Source: CAJJDF01 sp965655625
Lineage (GTDB): Bacteria > Bacteroidota > Bacteroidia > Flavobacteriales_D > CAJJDF01
Direction: 5' to 3'
DNA: 31,349 nt
Assembly (NCBI GenBank): GCA_965655625.1
Contig: CBFHHA010000029.1
Span: 1 to 31,349 of the forward strand
Shown here in pieces: positions 1-7,991 of this stretch. A model generated the notes under the pieces. The model made no database searches. It was not told where the DNA came from and saw only the letters and a list, made by a program, of their open reading frames with translations. The translations under genes were made by a program, and so were the position numbers. The number at the start of each line of letters is the position of its first letter. The first letter of the stretch is position 1.

Positions 1-1426
1 CGATGTAACTTTTTGCTGTATCTTGGTATTCATAAGTTCTAGAACCTGTTTGAAGATAATATCCAATATCTTTCCAAGAACCTCCTCTGATTACTTTTCT
101 TTTCATAGAAATTGGATCGTGGTCCAATGCATTGTATTCATATTCCGGATTCAAATCATGAGAGAACTCATACATTGACTCATCGTAGGCGGTATTTGTC
201 CATTCCGCAACGTTTCCAGCCATGCAATACAATCCATAATCATTTGGGTGGTAAGATGTGGCTTTCACTGTGTAAGTTCCACCATCTTCCATGTATCTTC
301 CTCTCATTGGCTTGAAATTTCCTAAGAAACAACCTTTTGAGTTTCGAATGTATGGTCCGCCCCAAGGGTATGGACTTTGATCAAGACCACCTCTGGCCGC
401 GTACTCCCACTCGGCTTCTGATGGCAATCTGAAGTTATCAATAGCAGGATCGCCAATTCTTGCTAAATGTCCATTAAGCAAGCTGGTTCTCCATACACAA
501 AAAGCTTTTGCTTGGTTCCATGTAATTCCTACTACTGGATAATCATCATAAGCAACACTTGAAAAATATTGCCTTGAGTATGGCTCATTATATGAATACG
601 AAAAAGCACTTACCCAAACCAAAGTATCTGGATATACGTTTATTTTTTCATGTATTATGAATCTTGAACGATCAGAATGAGAACGAATTGCGTTATTTTG
701 TCCTTTACTATTTCTCCATCCTAAATCCAGGTCTCTTCCTTGTTGGGTTTCCTCATCGTATTGATCTACGGGAAAATCAAACCCTTCATCTTTCATTTTC
801 AACCTGTGCTCCTCTCTATCTTCGTATTCAGTGTTTGATATTGCCTTAACCACTGGTCTACCTTTTTGAGCCGCTGCTTTGAAATCAATCCAATAATAGT
901 CGAACGTAAGTTTCCTTACATCTATCTCCCTCACCCCGTTAAATCTCTGGTTTTCTGGCATCACCATCTCTGACATCAGTATTGGGTAATAATCAGGATC
1001 TTCCCAATCAATTTCAACGTCCCAATCAAGGTTCCAGTCTTCTTCATCTTTTTCCTCTAGTTCATCGTCATAAGTTGGCAGCAAAAATTCTTCTGGGAAT
1101 TCTTCAGCTAAGTATCTCATAGCAATTGAATCTCTTACCCAATACACAAATTGACGATACTCATTGTTCGTTATTTCCGTGTGATCCATATAAAACGCTG
1201 ATACTGTTACCGTTTTGGTTTTATTCTGCTGAGTAAAAGGAACGTCTTGGTCACTTTGCCCCATTTGGAAACTCCCTGCTTCAACATATTGCATATCCAA
1301 TGGATCATATCCATACCATTCCGGTCTTCCCTGAACTCCAATCAACTCACCGTTACCTGTTTGACAGCTGGCAAACACCAAAACTGCAAACCCTATCATT
1401 GTTGTTAATCTTTTCATATCTCTCAT
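1..1426 (-). CDS. gldK: GldK/PorK, T9SS ring lipoprotein (partial, 3' end missing)
   Basis: Outer-membrane-anchored lipoprotein of the type IX secretion system; in studied species it forms the periplasmic ring with GldN/PorN. About 475 codons are visible, and the frame stays open to base 1. An N-terminal signal ends in a lipobox (FAS-C, Cys21), followed by a formylglycine-generating-enzyme-like (FGE-sulfatase) fold: YVEAGSFQMGQ, AFYMDHTEITNNEYRQF, a WNQAKAFCVWR segment, LPSEAEWEYAARGG and VIRGGSWKD near the left edge. The MGQSDQDVPF and EITNNEYRQFV wording matches GldK rather than GldJ. An acidic insert lies around residues 115-135. The start is the ATG at 1424-1426, with an alternative in-frame ATG at 1415-1417 that gives a signal peptide three residues shorter. 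It follows a PorP/SprF gene, the same order as porP-porK in Porphyromonas; gldL, gldM and gldN would be expected beyond the left edge. It appears to have its own promoter (see 1449-1478). Confidence 0.93.
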   Translation of the reverse strand, partial: MRDMKRLTTMIGFAVLVFASCQTGNGELIGVQGRPEWYGYDPLDMQYVEAGSFQMGQSDQDVPFTQQNKTKTVTVSAFYMDHTEITNNEYRQFVYWVRDSIAMRYLAEEFPEEFLLPTYDDELEEKDEEDWNLDWDVEIDWEDPDYYPILMSEMVMPENQRFNGVREIDVRKLTFDYYWIDFKAAAQKGRPVVKAISNTEYEDREEHRLKMKDEGFDFPVDQYDEETQQGRDLDLGWRNSKGQNNAIRSHSDRSRFIIHEKINVYPDTLVWVSAFSYSYNEPYSRQYFSSVAYDDYPVVGITWNQAKAFCVWRTSLLNGHLARIGDPAIDNFRLPSEAEWEYAARGGLDQSPYPWGGPYIRNSKGCFLGNFKPMRGRYMEDGGTYTVKATSYHPNDYGLYCMAGNVAEWTNTAYDESMYEFSHDLNPEYEYNALDHDPISMKRKVIRGGSWKDIGYYLQTGSRTYEYQDTAKSYI

Positions 1427-1441
1427 TCTTTTCTTTTAGAA

Positions 1442-1466
1442 TTATTAACAAATATATTGTTAATAA
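1442..1466. repeat. Perfect inverted repeat overlapping the gldK promoter
   Basis: Arms TTATTAACAA (1442-1451) and TTGTTAATAA (1457-1466) are exact reverse complements, 10 bp each, around a 5-base ATATA centre. The repeat lies between the PorP gene stop and the gldK start, 15 bases upstream of the ATG. It contains the whole -7 element of the gldK promoter, so an operator is a natural reading. As RNA it would be a weak AU-rich hairpin, and it has no T tract after it in the minus direction. Confidence 0.7.
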
Positions 1467-1478
1467 CTCAAAATTCAA
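1449..1478 (-). promoter_or_regulatory. gldK promoter, Bacteroidota -33/-7 type
   Basis: On the minus strand, TTG (bases 1478-1476), a 19-base spacer, and TATATTTG (1456-1449) match the Bacteroidota housekeeping promoter TTG-N19-TAnnTTTG at every fixed position. The predicted transcription start is near 1442, leaving a leader of about 15 bases. This would allow gldK and its downstream genes to be transcribed separately from the upstream PorP gene. I found this by eye; the start site is inferred. Confidence 0.65.
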
Positions 1479-1517
1479 TCCTTATTACGCGAAAAATTTA
1501 ATAATATTTTAAATTAT

Positions 1518-2495
1518 TTATAAAAAATAGGGGTGAACTTCTTTCTCTTGTCTAACTGGTGGGGTTACACTGAAACAGTAATTTAACATGATTTCGTGGT
1601 TCCCATTAGCAAAATAATTACTCAAAAAGGAAGTTCCCAAACCATAGGAGTATCCTACTTTAAGAGCCCCACCTTTCAACAATTGAATTCCCGCCATTGG
1701 TGCAATAGCATCGTTGTGTCTGTAAGTGGCTCCTGCCCAAAAGGTATTGAAAGCCAATACGTGTAAATTAAAATCATATTGTGTTTTCACTCCATCGGAC
1801 TTAATCATCACATTGGGTTTTAGTACAAAACCTCCTAAAATTTCCGGTGATTCATAACCTCCCATTACAAAATAGTGACGAGAAGCCGTTACACTTAGGG
1901 CTTTCAAATCTGTTTGAGTAATATTTGTGGTAGAAACTCCAAGGTATAGACTAGGATTTTTGTAATACAATCCAGCATTAAGACTCATGCCTCCTTCTGT
2001 TTGATTTCCAGTTGGAATGGACTGATCCGCGCCAGTTGCAGATCCACCAGGAATACCATCTGGGGTAATCCAATTGCCATTAATACTTTTTTGAATGTAA
2101 CCTGCCGACACTCCTAAGGCAAAATTACCTCCCGCTACATCACTCAATCCCAAATCTCTAAAATGCAAAGAATATGACAACCTAAATACGTTGTTTTTTT
2201 CAAAACCAATTTGATCATTGTAGTAGGAAAATCCTAACCCTCCTTTAATTAAGTCAATTTTTGGTGCTGTGAAATTTATAAGGGTTGTATTTGGCTCTCC
2301 AGCACTAAATCCCGTCCACTGCCTTCTCGAGATTGCCGTTAAACAAAATGCATCTTTAAAACCAACAGAGGCCGGATTGAAAGACAACTGATCGAACATG
2401 AAATGAGTAAACTGTGGGTCTTGTTGTGCTTTTGAAACAACAGTTAAACCTACCAAAAACGCTAAAAGTACTAATTTCTTCATAAGGTTATTCAT
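1518..2495 (-). CDS. PorP/SprF family T9SS outer-membrane protein (copy 1)
   Basis: A 325-residue protein of the PorP/SprF family, predicted outer-membrane beta-barrels that link the T9SS machinery to the surface; in Flavobacterium, SprF-type members are needed for export of cargo with type B tails. A signal peptide (KKLVLLAFLVGLTVVSKAQ) is followed by the family hallmark QDPQFTHFMFDQLSFNPASVGF, the 'watching the N-terminal plug' region, then alternating beta strands and a C terminus ending in a hydrophobic residue (PYFL). The start at 2495 gives MNNLMKK; the ATG at 2481-2483 (MKKLV) gives a more standard signal peptide and may be the true start. It lies directly upstream of gldK on the same strand with a 91-base gap. 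It is clearly divergent from the second copy at 29458-30429, including in its C terminus. I do not assign porP or sprF, since family members cannot be told apart here. Confidence 0.88.
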   Translation of the reverse strand: MNNLMKKLVLLAFLVGLTVVSKAQQDPQFTHFMFDQLSFNPASVGFKDAFCLTAISRRQWTGFSAGEPNTTLINFTAPKIDLIKGGLGFSYYNDQIGFEKNNVFRLSYSLHFRDLGLSDVAGGNFALGVSAGYIQKSINGNWITPDGIPGGSATGADQSIPTGNQTEGGMSLNAGLYYKNPSLYLGVSTTNITQTDLKALSVTASRHYFVMGGYESPEILGGFVLKPNVMIKSDGVKTQYDFNLHVLAFNTFWAGATYRHNDAIAPMAGIQLLKGGALKVGYSYGLGTSFLSNYFANGNHEIMLNYCFSVTPPVRQEKEVHPYFL

Positions 2496-2560
2496 TAGTG
2501 AATGGACTGCTAAAATACTGAAAAAATCGGTATGAGAAAATTTTTTACCAATTGTTTCTT

Positions 2561-2594
2561 GTTAATTTTTTCAGAGATTTGAAAAAAAATTAAC
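2561..2594. repeat. AT-rich imperfect inverted repeat upstream of the PorP gene
   Basis: GTTAATTTTTTC (2561-2572) and GAAAAAAAATTAAC (2581-2594) pair except for two extra A residues in the right arm. It lies between the stop of the ureohydrolase-like gene and the start of PorP copy 1. It could end the topA-side transcript or act in the PorP promoter; the sequence does not decide between these. No good -33/-7 pair is visible for the PorP gene. Confidence 0.4.
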
Positions 2595-2605
2595 CTTCTT
2601 GAACA

Positions 2606-3766
2606 TTATGAATGAATACGGTTGTAGGTATTTATCCAAAGATCTGGCATTTCATCTTTCAACGCTGTTTCATAATCAGAGTATGAACATGGCACTAAAT
2701 GGTGTCTTTCAAATTTTCTTTTCTTTGAGGGCGGATAAGGAATCTTCATCCACCATCGGCCAGATTTTTGACTTTTTATAAAAGTGAGTTCTTCCTCTGT
2801 ATTTGAAATTACTACTTTGTAATTTGTATAATACTTGCTGTTGGAAATTGGTGATTCGTTTTTTCTAGATCCTACACCATCCAGAAAATACCAAATCATT
2901 TGAGCAACTAACTGAGCTGTTTGGTTTAGCATGTCAAACTCAGGCGTCATTTCAAAAAAACCGATTACATTCAACTTGTCACTTATCCCTGCGTAACGTG
3001 CCAATTGACACGCTTCATTTCCAAAAAATCCGTTGGGTGAAGCAAAACTTGTTCCTGGGACTTCACTTTGCCTTATACAGTTCAAGTCAAAACTCACTAT
3101 ATTAGAATTACGAAGAATTGGCTCGGCTAATTCCATATTGGCTTGTAGCTCGCCCAATCTTTTTGAATCGAAAAAGAGTTTGTGCATCATGTGCATGTTA
3201 TCTGGGTCCAAATAATAGGATTGATTTCCGAGATTGGAATAGCTAAATAAATAATTGGGCTTGGCTAATAAAATATCTTTCAAATAAGAATCCGCAGTGG
3301 TTTCGTTGATAGCCTGAAAGTCAATTTTTCTATCAATTGTGGTTAAATTAATGATTAATTGCAGTTTCTCAAAAGCCTTGTATATCCCCAAGGTTAATTC
3401 TTGACTTCCGCCAATTACAACTGGAATAATATCTTTCTTGATGAGTTCTGTCAACACTTCCGATAGGGCAAAAAGGGTATCGGTTTGTGATTCGCCAGCT
3501 TCGATATTCCCTATATCTATGCACGAAACATCTACTCCTGGGTATAATTTATACAGTTGTTTTCTTACAGAATCTGGAGAATCTTTTACAGAAAAAACGG
3601 AGGAACCTCGAGATTCCTTCACTCCAAGAAAAGCAATTTTTACTCCCTTCTCTATCTCTTCACCAACATGAAAATGCATTTTGGAACCCAACGTTTTTGG
3701 ACCTGCGCCATACTCTTTTTGATCATTGTCCGAAATAGGAGTACAGTAAATTGAAAAATCTTTCAT
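2606..3766 (-). CDS. Ureohydrolase-fold protein (formimidoylglutamase-like), probably metal-site degenerate
   Basis: A 386-residue protein with the arginase/agmatinase/formimidoylglutamase layout, usually annotated as formimidoylglutamase in Bacteroidota. The metal-binding motifs are recognisable but altered: GGDHS is GGSQE (residues 119-123), DAHxD is DRKID (145-149), and SFDxDxxDP is SFDLNC (225-230). Compared with arginase, the histidine of the first motif, the histidine of the second and the second aspartate of the third are replaced by Q, K and N. The later region GFFEMTPEFD fits the arginase E-x-x-P segment. Catalysis by a normal di-manganese centre therefore looks unlikely. No histidine-degradation (hut) genes are nearby. 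It starts 11 bases after the topA stop on the same strand and is probably co-transcribed with topA. Family membership is clear; activity is doubtful. Confidence 0.8.
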   Translation of the reverse strand: MKDFSIYCTPISDNDQKEYGAGPKTLGSKMHFHVGEEIEKGVKIAFLGVKESRGSSVFSVKDSPDSVRKQLYKLYPGVDVSCIDIGNIEAGESQTDTLFALSEVLTELIKKDIIPVVIGGSQELTLGIYKAFEKLQLIINLTTIDRKIDFQAINETTADSYLKDILLAKPNYLFSYSNLGNQSYYLDPDNMHMMHKLFFDSKRLGELQANMELAEPILRNSNIVSFDLNCIRQSEVPGTSFASPNGFFGNEACQLARYAGISDKLNVIGFFEMTPEFDMLNQTAQLVAQMIWYFLDGVGSRKNESPISNSKYYTNYKVVISNTEEELTFIKSQKSGRWWMKIPYPPSKKRKFERHHLVPCSYSDYETALKDEMPDLWINTYNRIHS

Positions 3767-3777
3767 GAATCAGTTCC

Positions 3778-6300
3778 TTATTTCTTTTTAATGGTTTTCT
3801 TTTTTGCCGTTGTTTTTTTCTTAGCCGGCTTTTTCTTTGCAGGTTTTGCTTTTTCAATCATTGCTTTTACCTCTTCCAAAGTCAATTTTTCTGCTTTGGT
3901 TGTCTTTGGCAATTCAATCTTTGTTTTCCCTTTAATCACGTTAAACCTTCCCCATCTCGCTTTTTCAACTCTAATTCCTTCTTCTTCCCAATTGTGGATG
4001 ATTTTATCAATTTCCTTTTGCTTCTTTACCTCAATCAGTTCAACAATATCCTCTTTCGATAAATTTTCAAAATCATATTTCTTATTGACATTGATAAACA
4101 TATCATTCCATTTGATAAACGGACCGAACCTGCCCGATCCTTTTTGCACAGGCAACCCCTCATATTCTGCGATTGGTGCGTCAGCCTCTTGTTTTGCAAC
4201 AATTAATTCAATCGCTCTGGGCAAATCCATATCCAAAGGCTCTTCACCCTTTGGAATTGAAACAAAAAGTGAATCGTATTTGATGTAAGGTCCAAATCTT
4301 CCATTTGACACAATAACCTCATGGCCTTTATGAGAACCTAGTTCTTTTGGCAGCTTGAATAAATCCAATACCTCTTCAAGTGTTATGGTTTCTAGACTTT
4401 GATTCTTTTGAAGTGAGGCAAATTTCGGTGCTGGACCAACTTCCCCTTCAGAAACTCTTCCGATTTGAGCCATTGGACCAAACCGTCCTATTCTTACCAA
4501 AATATCATTTCCTTTTTCATCTTCGCCAAGCACTCTCTCTCCCGATTGTCGTTCACCGTGTTCCAAGGTGTTTTCAACTTTAGCATGAAAGGGATTGTAA
4601 AATTTCTTGATCATATCGGTCCATTTCATAAGACCCTCTGCAATATCATCAAATTCTTTTTCGACAGAGGCCGTAAAATTATAATCCAATATCCCATCGA
4701 AATTATCCACCAAAAAATCGTTCACCACGGTTCCAATATCTGTTGGTGACAGCTTATTCTTGTCGCCCCCAAAATTCTCAGACAACTGCTTGGATTTTAC
4801 TTCACCATTTTTTAATGTGAGTTGCGCGTAATTCCTTTGGCTATATTCAATTTCATCTTTCGTTACATATCCTCTTTTCTGGACTGTGGTGATGGTTGGT
4901 GCATAAGTCGACGGACGACCTATCCCTAATTCCTCTAATTTTTTCACTAAGGATGCTTCAGTATATCTTGCAGGTGGACGAGTATATCGCTGGGTAGCTT
5001 CTATCATTTTCACCTCCAAGAAATCTCCTTTTTTCATTGAAGGAAAAATCCCTTCGTTGTCATCGTCTGTGTCTTCGTTGTCCTCATCTCTGCCTTCTAA
5101 GTACACTTTCAGGAATCCCTCGAACAAAATAATTTCACCCCTTGCCGTGAACAGTTCTTTTATGGTATCTCCCGCAATTTTCACGGTTGTTTTCTCTAAT
5201 TTGGCTTCGCTCATTTGAGAGGCAATCGCCCTTTTCCAAATCAAATCATACAACCTATTCTCGCTGCTATCAGTTCCTGCTGAATGAACAGCAAAACTTG
5301 AGGGCCTGATTGCTTCGTGAGCTTCTTGAGCGCCTTTTGTTTTAGTCTTAAAAACTCTTGGATGAGAAAACTCATTTCCATAAGCCTTCTTTATTTCCGC
5401 TTCCGCCCCATTTCTTGCCGTTTTGGACAAGTTAATGGAATCCGTTCTCATGTAGGTAATTCGTCCTGCTTCATATAGTTTCTGAGCCACACTCATTGTT
5501 CTACTTACTGAGTAACCCAACTTTCTGCTAGCCTCTTGTTGTAGGGTTGAAGTGGTAAATGGCGGAGCTGGAGATTTTTTAGCAGGTTTTTTTTCTATGT
5601 TGTTGATAGTAAACTGAGAGGCTGAACAATCATTCAGAAAATTAAGTGTCTCTTCTTCCGTTTTAAAAGTTTTACCTAAATCCGCTTTTATTACAGTTCC
5701 ATCTAACAAAAATTCAGCCTTTACTTTGAAAGCCGCAACACTATTAAATCCTCTAATCTCTCTTTCACGTTCTACAATTAACCTTACGGTAACTGATTGA
5801 ACTCTTCCTGCAGACAAAGATGGCTTAATTTTTTTCCATAACACCGGGGATAATTCAAACCCAACTAATCTATCCAATACTCTCCTCGCTTGCTGTGCAT
5901 TAACCAAGTCGATATTAATTTGCCTTGGATTTTCAATCGCATTTTGCACCGCTGTTTTGGTAATTTCATTAAACGTAATTCTTTTTGTTTCCTTCTTTTT
6001 CAGTCCCAAAGTTTCATACAGGTGCCAAGAAATGGCTTCTCCTTCGCGGTCTTCATCAGTCGCGAGCCAAACGATATCTGCCGATTTGGTTAACCTTTTT
6101 AGTTCTGCTACAACCTTTTTTTTATCCTCTGAAACTTCATAGTTGGGATTAAAATCATTCTCGATATCTATCCCCATTCCCTTTCTTGGTATGTCACGCA
6201 CATGTCCAAAACTGGATTTAACGGTAAATCCTTTTCCCAAATACCCTTCAATGGTTTTGGCTTTGGCTGGTGACTCAACTATGACTAAGTTTTTGGACAT
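3778..6300 (-). CDS. topA: DNA topoisomerase I (type IA)
   Basis: An 840-residue type IA topoisomerase that relaxes negative supercoils. The N-terminal Toprim domain starts NLVIVESPAKAKTIEGYLG and contains ATDEDREGEAISWHL. The active-site tyrosine is in RITYMRTDS, at about Tyr283. Instead of the four-cysteine zinc ribbons of the enterobacterial enzyme, the C terminus has repeated TopoI_C_Rpt units (GRFGPMAQIG, GRFGPYIKYD, GRFGPFIKWN and WGRFNVIKG) and ends in a lysine/alanine/proline-rich tail (about residues 812-840) that probably binds nucleic acid. The start is the ATG at 6298-6300, which gives the standard MSKNLVIVES. It heads the transcript that also covers the ureohydrolase-like gene. 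Confidence 0.97.
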   Translation of the reverse strand: MSKNLVIVESPAKAKTIEGYLGKGFTVKSSFGHVRDIPRKGMGIDIENDFNPNYEVSEDKKKVVAELKRLTKSADIVWLATDEDREGEAISWHLYETLGLKKKETKRITFNEITKTAVQNAIENPRQINIDLVNAQQARRVLDRLVGFELSPVLWKKIKPSLSAGRVQSVTVRLIVEREREIRGFNSVAAFKVKAEFLLDGTVIKADLGKTFKTEEETLNFLNDCSASQFTINNIEKKPAKKSPAPPFTTSTLQQEASRKLGYSVSRTMSVAQKLYEAGRITYMRTDSINLSKTARNGAEAEIKKAYGNEFSHPRVFKTKTKGAQEAHEAIRPSSFAVHSAGTDSSENRLYDLIWKRAIASQMSEAKLEKTTVKIAGDTIKELFTARGEIILFEGFLKVYLEGRDEDNEDTDDDNEGIFPSMKKGDFLEVKMIEATQRYTRPPARYTEASLVKKLEELGIGRPSTYAPTITTVQKRGYVTKDEIEYSQRNYAQLTLKNGEVKSKQLSENFGGDKNKLSPTDIGTVVNDFLVDNFDGILDYNFTASVEKEFDDIAEGLMKWTDMIKKFYNPFHAKVENTLEHGERQSGERVLGEDEKGNDILVRIGRFGPMAQIGRVSEGEVGPAPKFASLQKNQSLETITLEEVLDLFKLPKELGSHKGHEVIVSNGRFGPYIKYDSLFVSIPKGEEPLDMDLPRAIELIVAKQEADAPIAEYEGLPVQKGSGRFGPFIKWNDMFINVNKKYDFENLSKEDIVELIEVKKQKEIDKIIHNWEEEGIRVEKARWGRFNVIKGKTKIELPKTTKAEKLTLEEVKAMIEKAKPAKKKPAKKKTTAKKKTIKKK

Positions 6301-6357
6301 AAAGTTCTATTGGTTTTATTTCATCAAAAAGACGAATAATGTGAACGGATAAGATTG

Positions 6358-6385
6358 TAAATGTAGATAATTTCAAGCTGAGCAA
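6358..6385 (-). promoter_or_regulatory. Possible topA promoter
   Basis: On the minus strand, TTG (6385-6383), a 17-base spacer, and TACATTTA (6365-6358) resemble the Bacteroidota promoter with one mismatch in the -7 box and a short spacer. The leader to the topA ATG would be about 50 bases. This is a weak match. Confidence 0.3.
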
Positions 6386-6509
6386 AATTAAGGACTTTTT
6401 TTCCACAAATCAAAATGTATTTTTTTTAAGCCATAAAAAAGAGATAATTCAAGCGATATCAAACATTTTAGTTCAAAAATTTCGGTGCTTTATGCCTTGC
6501 TCAAAAAGA

Positions 6510-6539
6510 CTGCTATTCTGTCAGTTTTTTCTATATTTG
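6510..6539 (+). promoter_or_regulatory. miaB promoter, Bacteroidota type
   Basis: TATATTTG at 6532-6539 is a perfect -7 element, and CTG at 6510-6512, 19 bases upstream, is one mismatch from the -33 TTG. Transcription would start near 6546, about 20 bases before the ATG at 6566. This is the main reason for rejecting the upstream in-frame ATG at 6485, which lies before the promoter. Confidence 0.6.
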
Positions 6540-6565
6540 CAAAACAATTGAACTCAAAAGGAGAA

Positions 6566-7990
6566 ATGGACAGACTCGACAAAACAATGGACGAAACAAA
6601 GCAAGGAGAGGCTTTGGTTTTGGAAAATCAACAAACATCTAATGGAAAAAAACTCTATTTGGAAAGTTACGGTTGTGCCATGAATTTTTCGGACAGCGAG
6701 GTTGTTGCGTCCATTTTGGCTGAAGATGGTTATGAAACCACTCGAAACATCGAAGAATCTGATTTGATTCTGCTCAACACTTGTTCTATTAGAGAGAAAG
6801 CAGAACAAACTGTAAGAAAAAGGCTGACCACTTTTAAAAAAATGAAAAAGAGTAAACCTGGGCTAATGGTGGGTGTATTAGGTTGTATGGCAGAAAGGCT
6901 GAAAGCTGCCTTATTGGAAGAAGAAAAATTAGTGGATTTAGTTGTAGGACCTGATGCCTACAGAGATTTGCCTAATCTGCTTCAACAAACCGAAGGTGGT
7001 CAAAAATCTGTGAATGTATTGCTCTCGCGGGAGGAAACATATGCTGACATCTCTCCTGTAAGGCTAGATAATACTGGTGTCACGGCTTTTGTCTCCATTA
7101 CCCGAGGTTGCGACAACATGTGTTCTTTTTGTGTAGTTCCTTTTACAAGAGGACGTGAGAGAAGCAGAAATCCACTGACAATAGTAGCAGAGGCAAGAGA
7201 TTTATTTGAAAGAGGATATAGAGAAGTAACATTGCTGGGCCAAAATGTAGACAGCTACCGATGGAATATGTCATCAAAAGGAGAAATAAAGGATGATACG
7301 ATTCCTACCACAAATTTTGCTCAGTTGATGGAAATGGTAGGATTAATTAGTCCAAAATTGAGAGTTCGATTTTCAACTTCGCATCCAAAAGATATGGGGG
7401 ATGATGTACTAGAAGTAATTGCTAAGTATGATAACATTTGTAACTACATTCACCTGCCTGTTCAATCAGGAAATAGCGACATCTTGAAAAAAATGAATAG
7501 AGGCTATTCAAGAGAATGGTATTTGAACAGAATTGAAGCCATTCAGCGTATTGTCCCTGAAGCCACAATATCTACGGATTTGATCATTGGGTTTTGCGGA
7601 GAAACAGAGGAACAGCACCAGGAAACCTTGAGCTTAATGGACGAAGTGAAATTTTCATTTGCCTACATGTACAAATATTCTGAAAGACCAAAAACTTTGG
7701 CAGAGAGAAAATATGAGGACGATGTACCAGAAGAAACTAAACAAAGAAGACTGACTGAGATTATTGACCTGCAACACAAACATCAATTAGAATATCACAA
7801 AAAAGAAATTGGAAAAACCTACGAGGTATTAGTAGAAAAAGTATCGAAAAAATCGGATGAGGAATACATGGGAAGGAACTCCCAAAGCTCCACTTGCATT
7901 TTCCCTAAAGGAGATTATCAGGTTGGAGATTACGTGATGGTAAAAATCATTGACTATACAAAAACAACATTAATCGCAGAATTGGTATAA
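6566..7990 (+). CDS. miaB: tRNA-2-methylthio-N6-dimethylallyladenosine synthase
   Basis: Radical SAM methylthiotransferase that adds the 2-methylthio group to i6A37 in tRNAs that read UNN codons. Counting from the ATG at 6566 (474 residues), the N-terminal UPF0004 domain holds the auxiliary-cluster cysteines Cys37 (SYGCAMN), Cys73 (NTCSIREKAE) and Cys107 (GCMAER); the radical SAM motif RGCDNMCSFC gives Cys182, Cys186 and Cys189; and the C-terminal TRAM domain covers about residues 405-474. The frame is open up to an ATG at 6485, but those extra residues resemble no MiaB, and a good promoter lies between the two ATGs. AAAAGGAG sits just upstream of the chosen start. The stop is one base before the next gene. 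Confidence 0.96.
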   Translation: MDRLDKTMDETKQGEALVLENQQTSNGKKLYLESYGCAMNFSDSEVVASILAEDGYETTRNIEESDLILLNTCSIREKAEQTVRKRLTTFKKMKKSKPGLMVGVLGCMAERLKAALLEEEKLVDLVVGPDAYRDLPNLLQQTEGGQKSVNVLLSREETYADISPVRLDNTGVTAFVSITRGCDNMCSFCVVPFTRGRERSRNPLTIVAEARDLFERGYREVTLLGQNVDSYRWNMSSKGEIKDDTIPTTNFAQLMEMVGLISPKLRVRFSTSHPKDMGDDVLEVIAKYDNICNYIHLPVQSGNSDILKKMNRGYSREWYLNRIEAIQRIVPEATISTDLIIGFCGETEEQHQETLSLMDEVKFSFAYMYKYSERPKTLAERKYEDDVPEETKQRRLTEIIDLQHKHQLEYHKKEIGKTYEVLVEKVSKKSDEEYMGRNSQSSTCIFPKGDYQVGDYVMVKIIDYTKTTLIAELV

Positions 7991-7991
7991 A

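Noticed and set aside
3791..4288. 165-codon open frame on the plus strand opposite the end of topA
   Set aside because: It is phenylalanine-rich and is produced by the lysine-rich tail of topA read backwards; no start signal or family resemblance.
6485..6565. In-frame N-terminal extension of miaB from an ATG at 6485
   Set aside because: The extension lies across a good promoter (TATATTTG at 6532-6539) and its residues look like no MiaB. The ATG at 6566 gives the usual length and has a purine-rich site before it.
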